34,990 nucleotides of DNA from a bacterium. GTDB lineage: Bacteria; Cyanobacteriota; Vampirovibrionia; Obscuribacterales; JAKAZS01. The stretch covers positions 1 to 34,990 of the forward strand of contig JAKAZS010000029.1 in assembly GCA_021815785.1 (NCBI GenBank), in the 5' to 3' direction. Shown piece by piece: positions 24,983 to 33,226 of the stretch; the first letter of the stretch is position 1, and each line of letters begins with the position of its first letter. A model generated the notes under the pieces. The model had not been told where the DNA came from. It did no database searches and was given only the letters and a program-made list of their open reading frames with translations. A program made the position numbers and the translations under genes.

Positions 24983-26386
24983 ATGCCTAGTTCAAAACAA
25001 AAAATTGCTATTGTTGCAGCTTTAAACTTATATTTACAAATACCTAAAAAAAATATTAAGTTATGGGGCTTGGCTTCGCGTATTGAAGGCCAGCAGCACC
25101 AGAAAATTAGCACAAGATTACAATTACTAAAATATATTCAGGCGGTTAAATTGGTTTTAGTTTTTTTGACCTTGATTTTAGGTTTAAGTTTAGACGTTAA
25201 AGCTAGCGAAAATAATTTAAAAGTCTGTTTGACTTCATGTAATTTGAATACTTTATACTACCCTTTAAAATCAATAACTATTTACAACCAGCAAAAACCG
25301 TTAATTGAATTAAATAGTGATAAATGTTTTGGCCTTACGGTAGGTGTAAATAAAATATACCTTAATGTATACAAGACTCAAAGTGTGGCTAATCATGATT
25401 TGCCTTTAAAACCAGTCGGAAAAATTCCCCTAAAATTAAACTTAGACAATAGTTTTGGCCTAAAGATTAAGGCTAATGCTATTAGTCGATTTCCGGTATT
25501 AAAGATAAATAGTAAGTCTTATAGCGGAAATTTTGAAATTTTGGGTAAATTAATTGCTATCCTAAAACCGGTAAAATTAATTGCGTTGTATACCATAAAT
25601 AATATTGAGTTGGAAGAATACGTCAGTTTCGTGGTACCTAGTGAAATGCCAAGTTCCTGGCCTGTCGAGGCTTTAAAAGCTCAGGCTATACTAGCGAGGT
25701 CCTATGCTTTAGCCAATCTGGGTAAATATCGTAAACTTGGTTTTGATTTAAAGGATAATGTTGAGGACCAAGTTTATAACGGGTTTGTTGACATTAATCA
25801 AAATGTCGCCCAAGCCAGTAATTTAACCAGAGGTATGGTTCTTACCTATCAAGGTAAAGTGATTTCGAGTTTTTATCATTCTAGCTCAGGCGGGAAAACC
25901 GATTTGGCTAAATTTGTTTGGAATAAGGATATTCCTTATCTTAAATCGGTAGATGATTTTGATGATTCATCGCCATTTCAATCCTGGAATCGCAAATTTT
26001 CTTTAAATGACTTAGAAAATGTTTTATATAATAAAAAAAGTTATATAATAAATTTACAGCTATTATCTTTAACTCAAAGTAAACGTGCTCATACGATTAT
26101 GGTTAATGCTAACGATAATTCTTTATTCTTAAGTGGTGAACAATTAAGAAATTTGTTACATTTACCAAGTTCGGTTTTTGATATTTGTTATGATGCTAGT
26201 AATAATTTAATTTTTACTGGTTCAGGTTACGGGCATGGTTTAGGTTTATCACAATGGGGAGCCAAAGCTTTAGCTAGTAAAGGTTATAATGTTTATGACA
26301 TCATCAAGTATTATTATAATGACATCCGGTTTCAAGGATTAACTATGCGTCCACCCCTTAAAGCATCTTGCGAGGTAGTATTTTGA
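24983..26386 (+). CDS. SpoIID/LytB-domain protein (putative peptidoglycan lytic enzyme)
   Basis: 467 aa. A 50-residue Lys/Gln-containing cytosolic N-terminus precedes one membrane or signal segment (about 55-72, VLVFLTLILGLSL). After a strand-rich region, the SpoIID domain begins near residue 208: EEYVSFVVPSEMPSSWP with the catalytic Glu of PSEMP, EALKAQAILARSYAL, YHSSSGGKT and the C-terminal GYGHGLGLSQWGA. SpoIID enzymes cleave denuded glycan strands of peptidoglycan outside the membrane. A TTG at 25151 after AGGCGG could give a shorter start just before the hydrophobic segment, but that signal would lack basic residues. The stop overlaps the next start as TTGA. Its use outside sporulation is known for LytB relatives. 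Confidence 0.85.
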   Translation: MPSSKQKIAIVAALNLYLQIPKKNIKLWGLASRIEGQQHQKISTRLQLLKYIQAVKLVLVFLTLILGLSLDVKASENNLKVCLTSCNLNTLYYPLKSITIYNQQKPLIELNSDKCFGLTVGVNKIYLNVYKTQSVANHDLPLKPVGKIPLKLNLDNSFGLKIKANAISRFPVLKINSKSYSGNFEILGKLIAILKPVKLIALYTINNIELEEYVSFVVPSEMPSSWPVEALKAQAILARSYALANLGKYRKLGFDLKDNVEDQVYNGFVDINQNVAQASNLTRGMVLTYQGKVISSFYHSSSGGKTDLAKFVWNKDIPYLKSVDDFDDSSPFQSWNRKFSLNDLENVLYNKKSYIINLQLLSLTQSKRAHTIMVNANDNSLFLSGEQLRNLLHLPSSVFDICYDASNNLIFTGSGYGHGLGLSQWGAKALASKGYNVYDIIKYYYNDIRFQGLTMRPPLKASCEVVF

Positions 26387-27567
26387 ATATATTAAGTCAG
26401 GCTTTGGCAATTTTTTTAATGCTAGCCATTTTAAGTATTTTAATTATTGTTCATGAATGTGGACATTTTCTGGTAGCAAGGTTTTTTGGTTTTCAGACGC
26501 CGGTTTTTGGTTTTGGTTTACCGTTTGGCCCAACCTGGACAATAGGTAAAGCTTGGGATACTGAATTTAAAATCCACGCATGTTTATTAGGTGGTTATGT
26601 AGCTATACCTGAACTGGGCGATGAATCAGAAATAACTCAGGAAAATCTTGGGGAAAATTTAAAACCATTTCGTAAATTTCCAATCTGGCAGCGAGCTCTA
26701 GTAGCTTTTGCTGGTGTTGGTTTTAATATTCTGTTTGCCTATTTAATCATGGTCATGATGTTATTTACTTTAGGGGAACCAAGTCAGACCACGATGGTTT
26801 ATGATTTAGTACCACAAAACACCATTGCTAAAATGGCTGGAGTAAAAAAAGATGATATCTTGGTATCTGTTAATGATAAAAATGTTACTTCTCCCAGTGA
26901 AGCTGTAAATATTTTAAGTAAATTTAAGTCAGCTAACGTAACTTTGCATTTGTTGAGAGCTGGTAAACCGGTCGATATTAACCTTACAACTAGCGCTAGT
27001 GGAAAAGTTGGTATTGTGCTAATTCCTGAAGGTGAAGTAAATTATACGAAAGTGAATGAGTCGTTTCTGGGTATCTGGGCATTAGGTTTTGACCGAACGG
27101 CCAAAATGTCTGGTTTAATGGTTGATGCCATAAAGCAGATGGCGATGGGTCTGGTTCCGACTTTTCACGAAAAAGGTGGTGTGGCAGCACCGAAAGGGTC
27201 CTGGCGAGATATCCATGGCATTCTGGCGGTGGTTAAAATTGGTGCCGATATCGCTAAAAAAGACTGGCGTCAGTTATTTTTATTTACCATTTTAATCAGT
27301 CTGGATTTGGCTATTTTTAATCTTGTGCCTTGGCCCGCCCTAGACGGTGGTCATTTGGCCTTTATGTTTATTGAAGCCATTATGGGTAAACCGCTTGGAC
27401 CACAAACTCAAGGCCATATTATTAAATGGGGATTTGTTAGCTTATTTGCCTTAGTCTGTTTAGTCATGTTTAACGACGTGACGGCACTAATCAGTGGTAA
27501 GCTTGACTTAAAGAATTCCAGTTCGGCTAAAAATAATTCTGAACCAATAGCCCCAGCTGCTAAATGA
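26383..27567 (+). CDS. M50 site-2-type intramembrane metalloprotease (RseP family)
   Basis: 394 aa from a TTG at 26383 that overlaps the SpoIID stop (TTGA) and has GAGGT six bases upstream. The first membrane segment holds the zinc motif HECGH (His24, Glu25, His28), followed by ARFFGF and the GGYVAIPELGDE block. One PDZ domain lies at about residues 142-210 (GVKKDDILVSVNDKNV), then a membrane segment with the third zinc ligand motif NLVPWPALDGGH and a final helix. RseP-type proteases cleave membrane anti-sigma factors and remnant signal peptides within the bilayer. No anti-sigma or sigma gene is adjacent. The Pro/Trp variation in PWPALDGGH is within the family range. Confidence 0.9.
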   Translation: MNILSQALAIFLMLAILSILIIVHECGHFLVARFFGFQTPVFGFGLPFGPTWTIGKAWDTEFKIHACLLGGYVAIPELGDESEITQENLGENLKPFRKFPIWQRALVAFAGVGFNILFAYLIMVMMLFTLGEPSQTTMVYDLVPQNTIAKMAGVKKDDILVSVNDKNVTSPSEAVNILSKFKSANVTLHLLRAGKPVDINLTTSASGKVGIVLIPEGEVNYTKVNESFLGIWALGFDRTAKMSGLMVDAIKQMAMGLVPTFHEKGGVAAPKGSWRDIHGILAVVKIGADIAKKDWRQLFLFTILISLDLAIFNLVPWPALDGGHLAFMFIEAIMGKPLGPQTQGHIIKWGFVSLFALVCLVMFNDVTALISGKLDLKNSSSAKNNSEPIAPAAK

Positions 27568-27643
27568 TTATGCTTTGTAGCAACTTTATTCAATTGAATT
27601 TAAAAACTAAATTACAGCGCAGGTTTTATCTGAAAATTCTTCT

Positions 27644-28435
27644 ATGACATTAACCTCACCCGGAGCTATTTTATTTCATTATGGCCTGATTACCATTAGA
27701 TGGTATGGCGTTATGATTGCGCTGGGTTTTTTAACGGCTTTAAAAGTTGCCCAATTTCTTGGTAAAAAGCAAAAATTAAACAATGAAGAGTTGGTAAATA
27801 CTATTTTCATAAGTTTTTTAGGTGGCATCATTGGTGCCAGGCTTTATTATGTGGCGATTAGCTTAAGTTATTTTACCAAGCATTTAAATGAAATATTGGC
27901 TATTTGGCAAGGTGGCATGTCTATACATGGTGGCGTGATTGGTGGTATTATATTTGGTGGTTATTACTGCTATCGTAAAAAACAACCATTTCTTCAATTT
28001 TTGGATATTACTGGGGTTGTACTTCCTCTCGGGCAGGCAATTGGGCGTTGGGGCAATTTCTTTAACCAGGAAGCTTTTGGTACACCCGTTAATGATACCT
28101 ATCCGTTAAAACTATTTATTGAACCAGCCAAACGACCTTTAAGTTATTTTGCCAGCTCATATTTTCATCCGACTTTTCTTTATGAGTCTATTTGGGATTT
28201 ATTAATTTTCCTGGTTTTAATGCTGTTTTTTTATAAGCTTAAACTAAAAGCCGGATCAATATTTTTTATTTACTTAATTTTATATTCATATGGACGGCTT
28301 TTAGTTGAGCCGATTCGGACTGATAGTATTACCTATAATGATTTCCCGGTACCAATAATTGCCTGTTATGTATCAATTTTTATAAGTTTAACCATGTTAT
28401 TTTTAATGAATCGAAAATTATTTTTAAAAAAATAA
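27644..28435 (+). CDS. lgt: Prolipoprotein diacylglyceryl transferase
   Basis: 263 aa, about seven membrane segments. It transfers diacylglycerol from phosphatidylglycerol to the lipobox cysteine of prolipoproteins. Signatures present: TIRWYGVMIALGF near the start, GGIIGARLYYV, the conserved GRWGNFFNQEAFG (about residues 142-154), PTFLYESIWDL and YGRLLVEPIRTDS near the end. Length is usual. It is 76 bases after the M50 protease gene and probably in the same transcript; all three genes of this run act on the cell envelope. It converges closely (18 bases) with emrB. Confidence 0.95.
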   Translation: MTLTSPGAILFHYGLITIRWYGVMIALGFLTALKVAQFLGKKQKLNNEELVNTIFISFLGGIIGARLYYVAISLSYFTKHLNEILAIWQGGMSIHGGVIGGIIFGGYYCYRKKQPFLQFLDITGVVLPLGQAIGRWGNFFNQEAFGTPVNDTYPLKLFIEPAKRPLSYFASSYFHPTFLYESIWDLLIFLVLMLFFYKLKLKAGSIFFIYLILYSYGRLLVEPIRTDSITYNDFPVPIIACYVSIFISLTMLFLMNRKLFLKK

Positions 28436-28453
28436 TTTTATTTAATTAAGTTA

Positions 28454-30037
28454 TTAATGCATATCCGAAGCCGTGGTTTTAGGCGAAACTTTTTTAAAGA
28501 AAAAGATCGTAAAACCGCTTAAAATAAAGGCTAGACCCATTACATAAAAGCAGTCGTTAAAAGCCATTACAAAGGCTTCCCGTTTAACAGTTCCACCCAG
28601 CATTTGGATGGCTTGGTTTCCATATTCAAAGGCATGAATGTTTTTATGGCTAACCATACCTGCCATGGCCTGAAGTGCTTGACGGGTTTGTGGGGCATAG
28701 ATACTAACCGATTCGCCAATACGCTCACTATGCAACTGTTCTCGTACTGTGAGCAGTGTTGAAAGCATGGCAATTCCAATTGAACCACCTAAATTACGCA
28801 TCATATTATACAGCCCGGAAGCTGAGCCGGCTTGGCTGGCTTCAATCGTAGCTACTGATAAACTTGACAGTGGTACGAAAATAAACGGTTGACCAAAAGA
28901 CCGTAAAGCCAGTGATATGACTAACTGGTCCCGACCGGTATCATGGTTCATAGTTGTATTCATAAAGAAACTTGTAGCTAAAGTTGCCACTCCAATGCCA
29001 ATCATAAGACGCATATCCATTTTATTCATGAGCATGACAATAATTGGAATCATAAATAATTGAGGAATACCAGCCCACATCATAACTTCACCAATTTGTA
29101 ATGAACTATAACCTTGAATTTGTCCTAAATAAAGCGGTAGAATAAAGACGCTACCATATAAACCCAGACCCATGACTACATTGACAATACCAGCTAGGCC
29201 AAAATTTCGATTACTAAGCAGGCGTAAATTGATAAAGGGATTTTTTACGGTAAATTCAATAATAAAAAATAAAGTCAAGGATATAAAGGCTAGAATGGCT
29301 AAGTTTAAAATTAATTCATTGCCAAACCAGTCTTTGCGATTGCCTTCTTCGAGGACAATTTCCAGGCTACTCATACCAATTGCCATAAATAAAATACCCA
29401 GCCAATCCCCTTTTTTTAATAAGTCCAGACGCATCGGTTCAGCATCAAAGGCAAAAAATATACAGGCGAGCATGATGATACCAGGTAATATGTTTAAATA
29501 AAATATATATTGCCAGCCATAATTATCGGTTAAATAGCCACCTAGACTAGGTCCAATGGCTGGAGCGAATGTTGCGGTTATCGTAAACAAAGCCATGCCA
29601 ATGGGGCGTTTACTGGGTGGCAATTTAGTCAGCATAACCGTAAAAGCCATTGGAATTAGCACTCCACCGGTAAAACCCTGGCAGGCACGAAAAATAATCA
29701 TTGAAGTAAGGTCCCAGGCCTGACCACAAAGCATCGAAAATATGGTGAATAAAATGGCATTTACCATAATATATTTTTTAATGGAAAATACCTTACTTAG
29801 CCATCCGGTTAAGGGAATAACAATTATTTCCGCTACTAGATACGCCGTTGAAATCCATGAGCCTTCATCAAGAGAGGCTCCTAAGGCTCCTTGAATATCT
29901 TTGAGTGATGAATTGGTGATTTGAATATCTAAAACGGCCATAAAAGCACCCAGCATGGCTCCATATATGCCAATCCAGGCCTTTAAGGGAACGTTGTCTT
30001 TATTTTGAACATTATTTGGCGTTAAGGTTGATGTCAT
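28454..30037 (-). CDS. emrB: EmrB/QacA-type MFS multidrug transporter (DHA2, 14 TM)
   Basis: 527 aa from the ATG at 30035-30037; a TTG 24 bases upstream would start inside the repeated 36-nt element and is less likely. About 14 membrane segments, with DIQITNSSLKDIQGALGAS and SWISTAYLVAEIIVIPLTGW in the first two, the RACQGFTGGVLIP and GPSLGGYLTDNYGWQYIFY blocks of the drug:H+ antiporter-2 family, and NMMRNLGGSIGIA near helix 11. With EmrA it would export hydrophobic compounds across the envelope by proton antiport. It follows emrA by 264 bases. That spacer and the first codons carry three copies of a repeat that duplicates this gene's own start site. No strong Shine-Dalgarno is visible. Confidence 0.92.
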   Translation of the reverse strand: MTSTLTPNNVQNKDNVPLKAWIGIYGAMLGAFMAVLDIQITNSSLKDIQGALGASLDEGSWISTAYLVAEIIVIPLTGWLSKVFSIKKYIMVNAILFTIFSMLCGQAWDLTSMIIFRACQGFTGGVLIPMAFTVMLTKLPPSKRPIGMALFTITATFAPAIGPSLGGYLTDNYGWQYIFYLNILPGIIMLACIFFAFDAEPMRLDLLKKGDWLGILFMAIGMSSLEIVLEEGNRKDWFGNELILNLAILAFISLTLFFIIEFTVKNPFINLRLLSNRNFGLAGIVNVVMGLGLYGSVFILPLYLGQIQGYSSLQIGEVMMWAGIPQLFMIPIIVMLMNKMDMRLMIGIGVATLATSFFMNTTMNHDTGRDQLVISLALRSFGQPFIFVPLSSLSVATIEASQAGSASGLYNMMRNLGGSIGIAMLSTLLTVREQLHSERIGESVSIYAPQTRQALQAMAGMVSHKNIHAFEYGNQAIQMLGGTVKREAFVMAFNDCFYVMGLAFILSGFTIFFFKKVSPKTTASDMH

Positions 30038-30211
30038 TGTTATTAGGTAGTCGGCTGACAAGCCATTATTTTTAAGCTAAGTTGTTTTTTGAACTAAAAA
30101 AAATTGATATCATTGTTATAGGGCAGTTCGATGGCAAGTTTTATAAAACTTTATTTATTACATATCATCCTTAAAGTTGATGTCATTGTTATTAGGTAGT
30201 CCGTTGGCAAG
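30027..30211. repeat. Three-copy 36-nt direct repeat spanning the emrB start
   Basis: Copies at 30027-30062, 30104-30138 and 30176-30211; the first and third match at 33 of 36 positions and the middle one is more diverged. Spacers are 41 and 37 nt and unrelated. All copies contain an ATG in the emrB direction followed by codons like the emrB start: the real one begins MTSTL, the far copy would encode MTSTLRMICNK-stop and the middle one MISIFFSSKNNLA-stop. They may be regulator sites, upstream reading frames or decayed duplications. Confidence 0.75.
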
Positions 30212-30221
30212 TCTAGATAAT

Positions 30222-30300
30222 TTAACTAATTTAACTAATAATGTCTTACCTTTAAATTTATTCTTTGATTAATTACCAGATTTATCGTTAAATTAGTCAA
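30222..30300 (-). other. Intercistronic inverted repeat between emrA and emrB
   Basis: TTAACTAATTTAAC (30222-30235) pairs with 30287-30300 at 13 of 14 positions around a 51-nt loop, directly after the emrA stop. The TTAACTAA core also occurs at 30231-30238 and in the emrA operator. It may be an mRNA stem that sets the emrA/emrB ratio or a second operator; the AT-rich context lowers confidence. Confidence 0.35.
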
Positions 30301-30301
30301 C

Positions 30302-31645
30302 TTATGGTTTATAAGTTTTGTTTAAACATACGGTAACAACGCAGGATAAACCGGGAACAACTTTGTCTTCATATCCGGTTAGACTTTCTTTGGTGAAAAT
30401 TATTTTAACCGGCACTCTTTGGACAATTTTGGTAAAATTGCCGGTAGCATTATCGGGAGGCAGTAAGGCAAATTGGGATCCGGAATTGGGTGCGATACTA
30501 TCAATATAACCATAAAATTTATGATGTTTATAGGCGTCCACCGTAATTTCAACGAGTTGATGTGGTTGCATTTTTTCGAGCTGAATTTCTTTGAAATTTG
30601 CGACAATCCATGGTGGTGATTCAACAACTGCCATTAAAGCCTCGCCCATTTGGACTCTTTGACCGGTTTCAACAGTTTTACGACCTACGATTCCATTTTC
30701 TGGTGCTATTATATTAGTATAAGATAAATTCAGTTTAGTTTCAGCCAGATTAGCCAGAGCCTGTTCATACTGAGCTCGGTAGGATTGAGTCTGGCGTTTA
30801 ACTACTTCAGTTTGCATATCAGTAGCTTTAGCCTTAGTTAACTGTCCATGAAAGGAAACGCTTTCCGCTTGCGACTGTTCAAGATTATGTTGTGATTGTT
30901 GGTAATGCATTTTGGCTTGGGCAATAGCCTGTAATGCCGTTTCTTCATCAGCTTTTGCTTCCAAATAGGCATCTTTAGCTTCATCCAACAATTGGTCAGT
31001 GATTACGCCACGTTTTTGTAAGGGAATATAACGTTTGTAGTCTGCATAAGTCTTTTCGACTTTAGCTTTGGCTTTAATTAGTCTTGATTGATTAGCTTTA
31101 ATCTGAATTTCATCCTGGGCTAACATTGTCAATGCTGAATCAATCGCAAATTTAGATTTATCATAATTGCCGGTGGCTTGAGTATTTTCACCTTGAGCCT
31201 GCGTGATACTGGCGGGTAAATTTTTACTAGAAGCCTTAAATTGCCAATAGGCACTTTCCACGGCTGCTTGAGCTTGAGCAACTTTTACTTCATAATCTTG
31301 GGGGTCAAGTTTGACTAATAATTGACCTTTGGTAACTTTTTGATTGTCATCAACCAGCACTTTTAAAACAGTTCCCATTAACCTTGAGCTTATTGGATCG
31401 GTATGGGCTTGAACATAAGCATCATCAGTTATTTCATGAGTAGTAAAAAAAGTATAGACTTTAAAAATACCCAATCCTAATATAGGTATAATCAGTAAGG
31501 CTATGGCTAATGCAATATATCTTTTATAGGTTTTAGGTGAATTGGCTTTTATTATGGCGTTAATCTGTTTTTGATTAATTTCAGGATTGTTATTATCTAA
31601 ATTTGTTTGGTCTTTCATTTTCAAACTTTGATTTTCATTGGACAT
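30302..31645 (-). CDS. emrA: EmrA/HlyD-type membrane fusion protein
   Basis: 447 aa from the ATG at 31643-31645, which has AGGTGA five bases upstream; the GTG nine bases earlier is part of that ribosome site. A cytosolic tail of about 40 residues is followed by one membrane segment (about 43-63), the TDDAYVQAHTDPISSRLMGTV lipoyl-type strand block, a long Ala/Gln-rich helical hairpin (about 125-285, TQAQGENTQ, ADEETALQAIAQAKM) and the second lipoyl half and beta-barrel (NIIAPENGIVGRKTVETGQ, PPWIVANFKE). It forms the periplasmic adaptor between the MFS pump and an outer-membrane channel; the channel gene is not in this window. A TetR-style palindrome sits just upstream. Confidence 0.93.
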   Translation of the reverse strand: MSNENQSLKMKDQTNLDNNNPEINQKQINAIIKANSPKTYKRYIALAIALLIIPILGLGIFKVYTFFTTHEITDDAYVQAHTDPISSRLMGTVLKVLVDDNQKVTKGQLLVKLDPQDYEVKVAQAQAAVESAYWQFKASSKNLPASITQAQGENTQATGNYDKSKFAIDSALTMLAQDEIQIKANQSRLIKAKAKVEKTYADYKRYIPLQKRGVITDQLLDEAKDAYLEAKADEETALQAIAQAKMHYQQSQHNLEQSQAESVSFHGQLTKAKATDMQTEVVKRQTQSYRAQYEQALANLAETKLNLSYTNIIAPENGIVGRKTVETGQRVQMGEALMAVVESPPWIVANFKEIQLEKMQPHQLVEITVDAYKHHKFYGYIDSIAPNSGSQFALLPPDNATGNFTKIVQRVPVKIIFTKESLTGYEDKVVPGLSCVVTVCLNKTYKP

Positions 31646-31669
31646 AGTTGTCACCTGTTTGGATTAGAT

Positions 31670-31697
31670 ATTATTAACTAAACAGTTAGTTAATAAT
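31670..31697. promoter_or_regulatory. Palindromic operator-like site upstream of emrA
   Basis: A perfect inverted repeat with 11-base arms (31670-31680 and 31687-31697) around AACAGT, core TTAACTAA-6-TTAGTTAA, 25 bases before the emrA start. Size, symmetry and sequence resemble operators of TetR/AcrR repressors, which often control efflux pumps. No regulator gene lies in the window. Confidence 0.6.
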
Positions 31698-31832
31698 TTT
31701 ATTGTACAACTAATTCTTGAATTCTCCAAGATGATTTTTCAAAATAAATTATTAAAATTTCATTATTTAAGGGTAAACGGTATTTGAATTACAGATTTTT
31801 CTTAAATAAGCATTTTGATTAACAGCCGTTTG

Positions 31833-31947
31833 AGTATTTTGAACGACTGATTAAGTAATTTGAATGAAAGTATATTCATTACATTAGTCCTTTTTAAAGT
31901 TCAGTATTTTGAACGACTACTTAAGTAATTTGAAGGGATATTCTTCA
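31833..31947. repeat. Two-copy 32-nt direct repeat, 70-nt period, each followed by a dyad
   Basis: Copies at 31833-31864 and 31903-31934 differ at two adjacent positions out of 32 (GA against AC after AACGACT). Each runs into a small inverted repeat: TGAAT/ATTCA (31861-31878) after copy 1 and TGAAG/CTTCA (31931-31947) after copy 2. The arm sequences changed together, so the dyad is preserved. Confidence 0.7.
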
Positions 31948-32125
31948 GGAAGTGAATAATCAGCCTTGTTTTACGGGTTTTTAATTAGTAAGGCGAAATT
32001 TGCGTAATTACACTTATCAACTTGAGCTAAACTTATTTAGAAGCGTAAAATCACGAATGACATATTAAGCCAAGATTTATAAGATAAAAGTGTTGGCGTG
32101 AGAAACCTTTAAAATTATAAATAAA

Positions 32126-33226
32126 ATGACTAAATCGAAATTTTTTTCTTTGGCTATGAGCCTAGCATTTATCCTCAATAATAATTGTCAGTATACTCTG
32201 GCTCGTGAAATTGATTTGACCGATACTAAAAATTGGCTTAATGATAGTTTAAGTACTAAGGCTAGTTCTTCTAATACAGCGTTAAATCAAACTAAATTGG
32301 CTCAAGTTAAGACTGTTAGTGATAAAAATAAAGTTAAATTAATGCCCTTTGTTCCGGGACGAAAACTTCCTCATAAAGAGGTTAGTAGGCCTTTGGAACC
32401 GGAAATGGACACCAATAGCAGCGTTTTACAAGGTGGCGTAACGCTTACGGCGCAGAATAAGCCAATTAAAGTTAACCGGAAAAATCAGTGGCGTATTAAA
32501 AAAGCTAGTGATGAAACAAGCGTAAATAATAAAAATGCTGAACAAAATGCTGAACAAAATGTTGATGTGACTGAAATTAAGCAATTGGCTAGTAAAGCCT
32601 GTAACGGAATAATTTCGAAAATTATGCTTAAGTCTAAGACCGAACCAGGAAATTATCGTAATTTCGAAAATTTTGCTAATTTAAATAATGGTTCGCAATC
32701 TAATGTAAATAATTTAATACAAGGTCCATCTTTAGGCTTAAGTACAATGACCCCAATGAATAATCTGGTCATGAATAGCCCTAGTAGTGGAGATGCTGAT
32801 TCGGACTTCGCTGCCGGACCACCACCATTTCCTTTAAATCTTATTCCAGCTAATATGTTAAAACAGATTATCTATAACAAGCCTAAAAACAATGTAGCTT
32901 TTCGCAGTCCCCAAGCTTCTTATTTTGGTTCATGGCACCAAGCTAGTGGGGTTGGTCTGCCTAATGGTTCGAAATTTTATGATAGTATTAGCCGATCTAA
33001 TTTACCGTCTTGCTCATTTCATAGTAATTTAAATTATTTAGCCTATAACCATCTTTATAATTCAAAATATTCATCACATATTTATCGATCTTTAGTTTAT
33101 AACGCAAATAGAATTGGGACGAATAATTCAAGATTAGTTCAAGTAACTAGACACAATAATCCAAGTGTTAATGCTCCATTTGTAGCTTGCTATCCACCGT
33201 ATGCTCATAGCCATAACTTTGAATAA
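32126..33226 (+). CDS. Secreted Asn/Ser-rich protein of unknown function
   Basis: 366 aa. The N-terminus MTKSKFFSLAMSLAFILNNN with a hydrophobic core and TLAREI following is a plausible signal peptide, cleaved near residue 26. The mature chain is rich in Asn, Ser, Lys and Pro with no visible domain. It has a short exact repeat NAEQNAEQN near residue 140, a Pro-rich AAGPPPFPLNLIP near 230, and a Tyr/His/Asn/Ser-rich C-terminal 110 residues (YFGSWHQASG, YNHLYNSKYSSHIYRS) that could be adhesive or surface-bound. Three cysteines are scattered. No Shine-Dalgarno is evident before the ATG. It shares style (secreted, low-complexity) with the VWA and LysM proteins of this window, but not sequence. 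Confidence 0.6.
   Translation: MTKSKFFSLAMSLAFILNNNCQYTLAREIDLTDTKNWLNDSLSTKASSSNTALNQTKLAQVKTVSDKNKVKLMPFVPGRKLPHKEVSRPLEPEMDTNSSVLQGGVTLTAQNKPIKVNRKNQWRIKKASDETSVNNKNAEQNAEQNVDVTEIKQLASKACNGIISKIMLKSKTEPGNYRNFENFANLNNGSQSNVNNLIQGPSLGLSTMTPMNNLVMNSPSSGDADSDFAAGPPPFPLNLIPANMLKQIIYNKPKNNVAFRSPQASYFGSWHQASGVGLPNGSKFYDSISRSNLPSCSFHSNLNYLAYNHLYNSKYSSHIYRSLVYNANRIGTNNSRLVQVTRHNNPSVNAPFVACYPPYAHSHNFE

Larger units (their letters stand above)
31646..32125. other. Divergent spacer between emrA and the Asn-rich secreted protein gene
   Basis: 480 bases, AT-rich, holding the emrA operator (31670-31697) and a two-copy direct repeat (31833-31947). No gene is supportable. Promoters for both flanking genes must be here, but no consensus pair is clear. 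Confidence 0.6.

Noticed and set aside
30027-30211. CRISPR array (36-nt repeats, 37-41 nt spacers)
   Set aside because: Only three copies, the middle one well diverged, one overlapping the start of emrB, and no cas genes; better described as a duplicated leader element.
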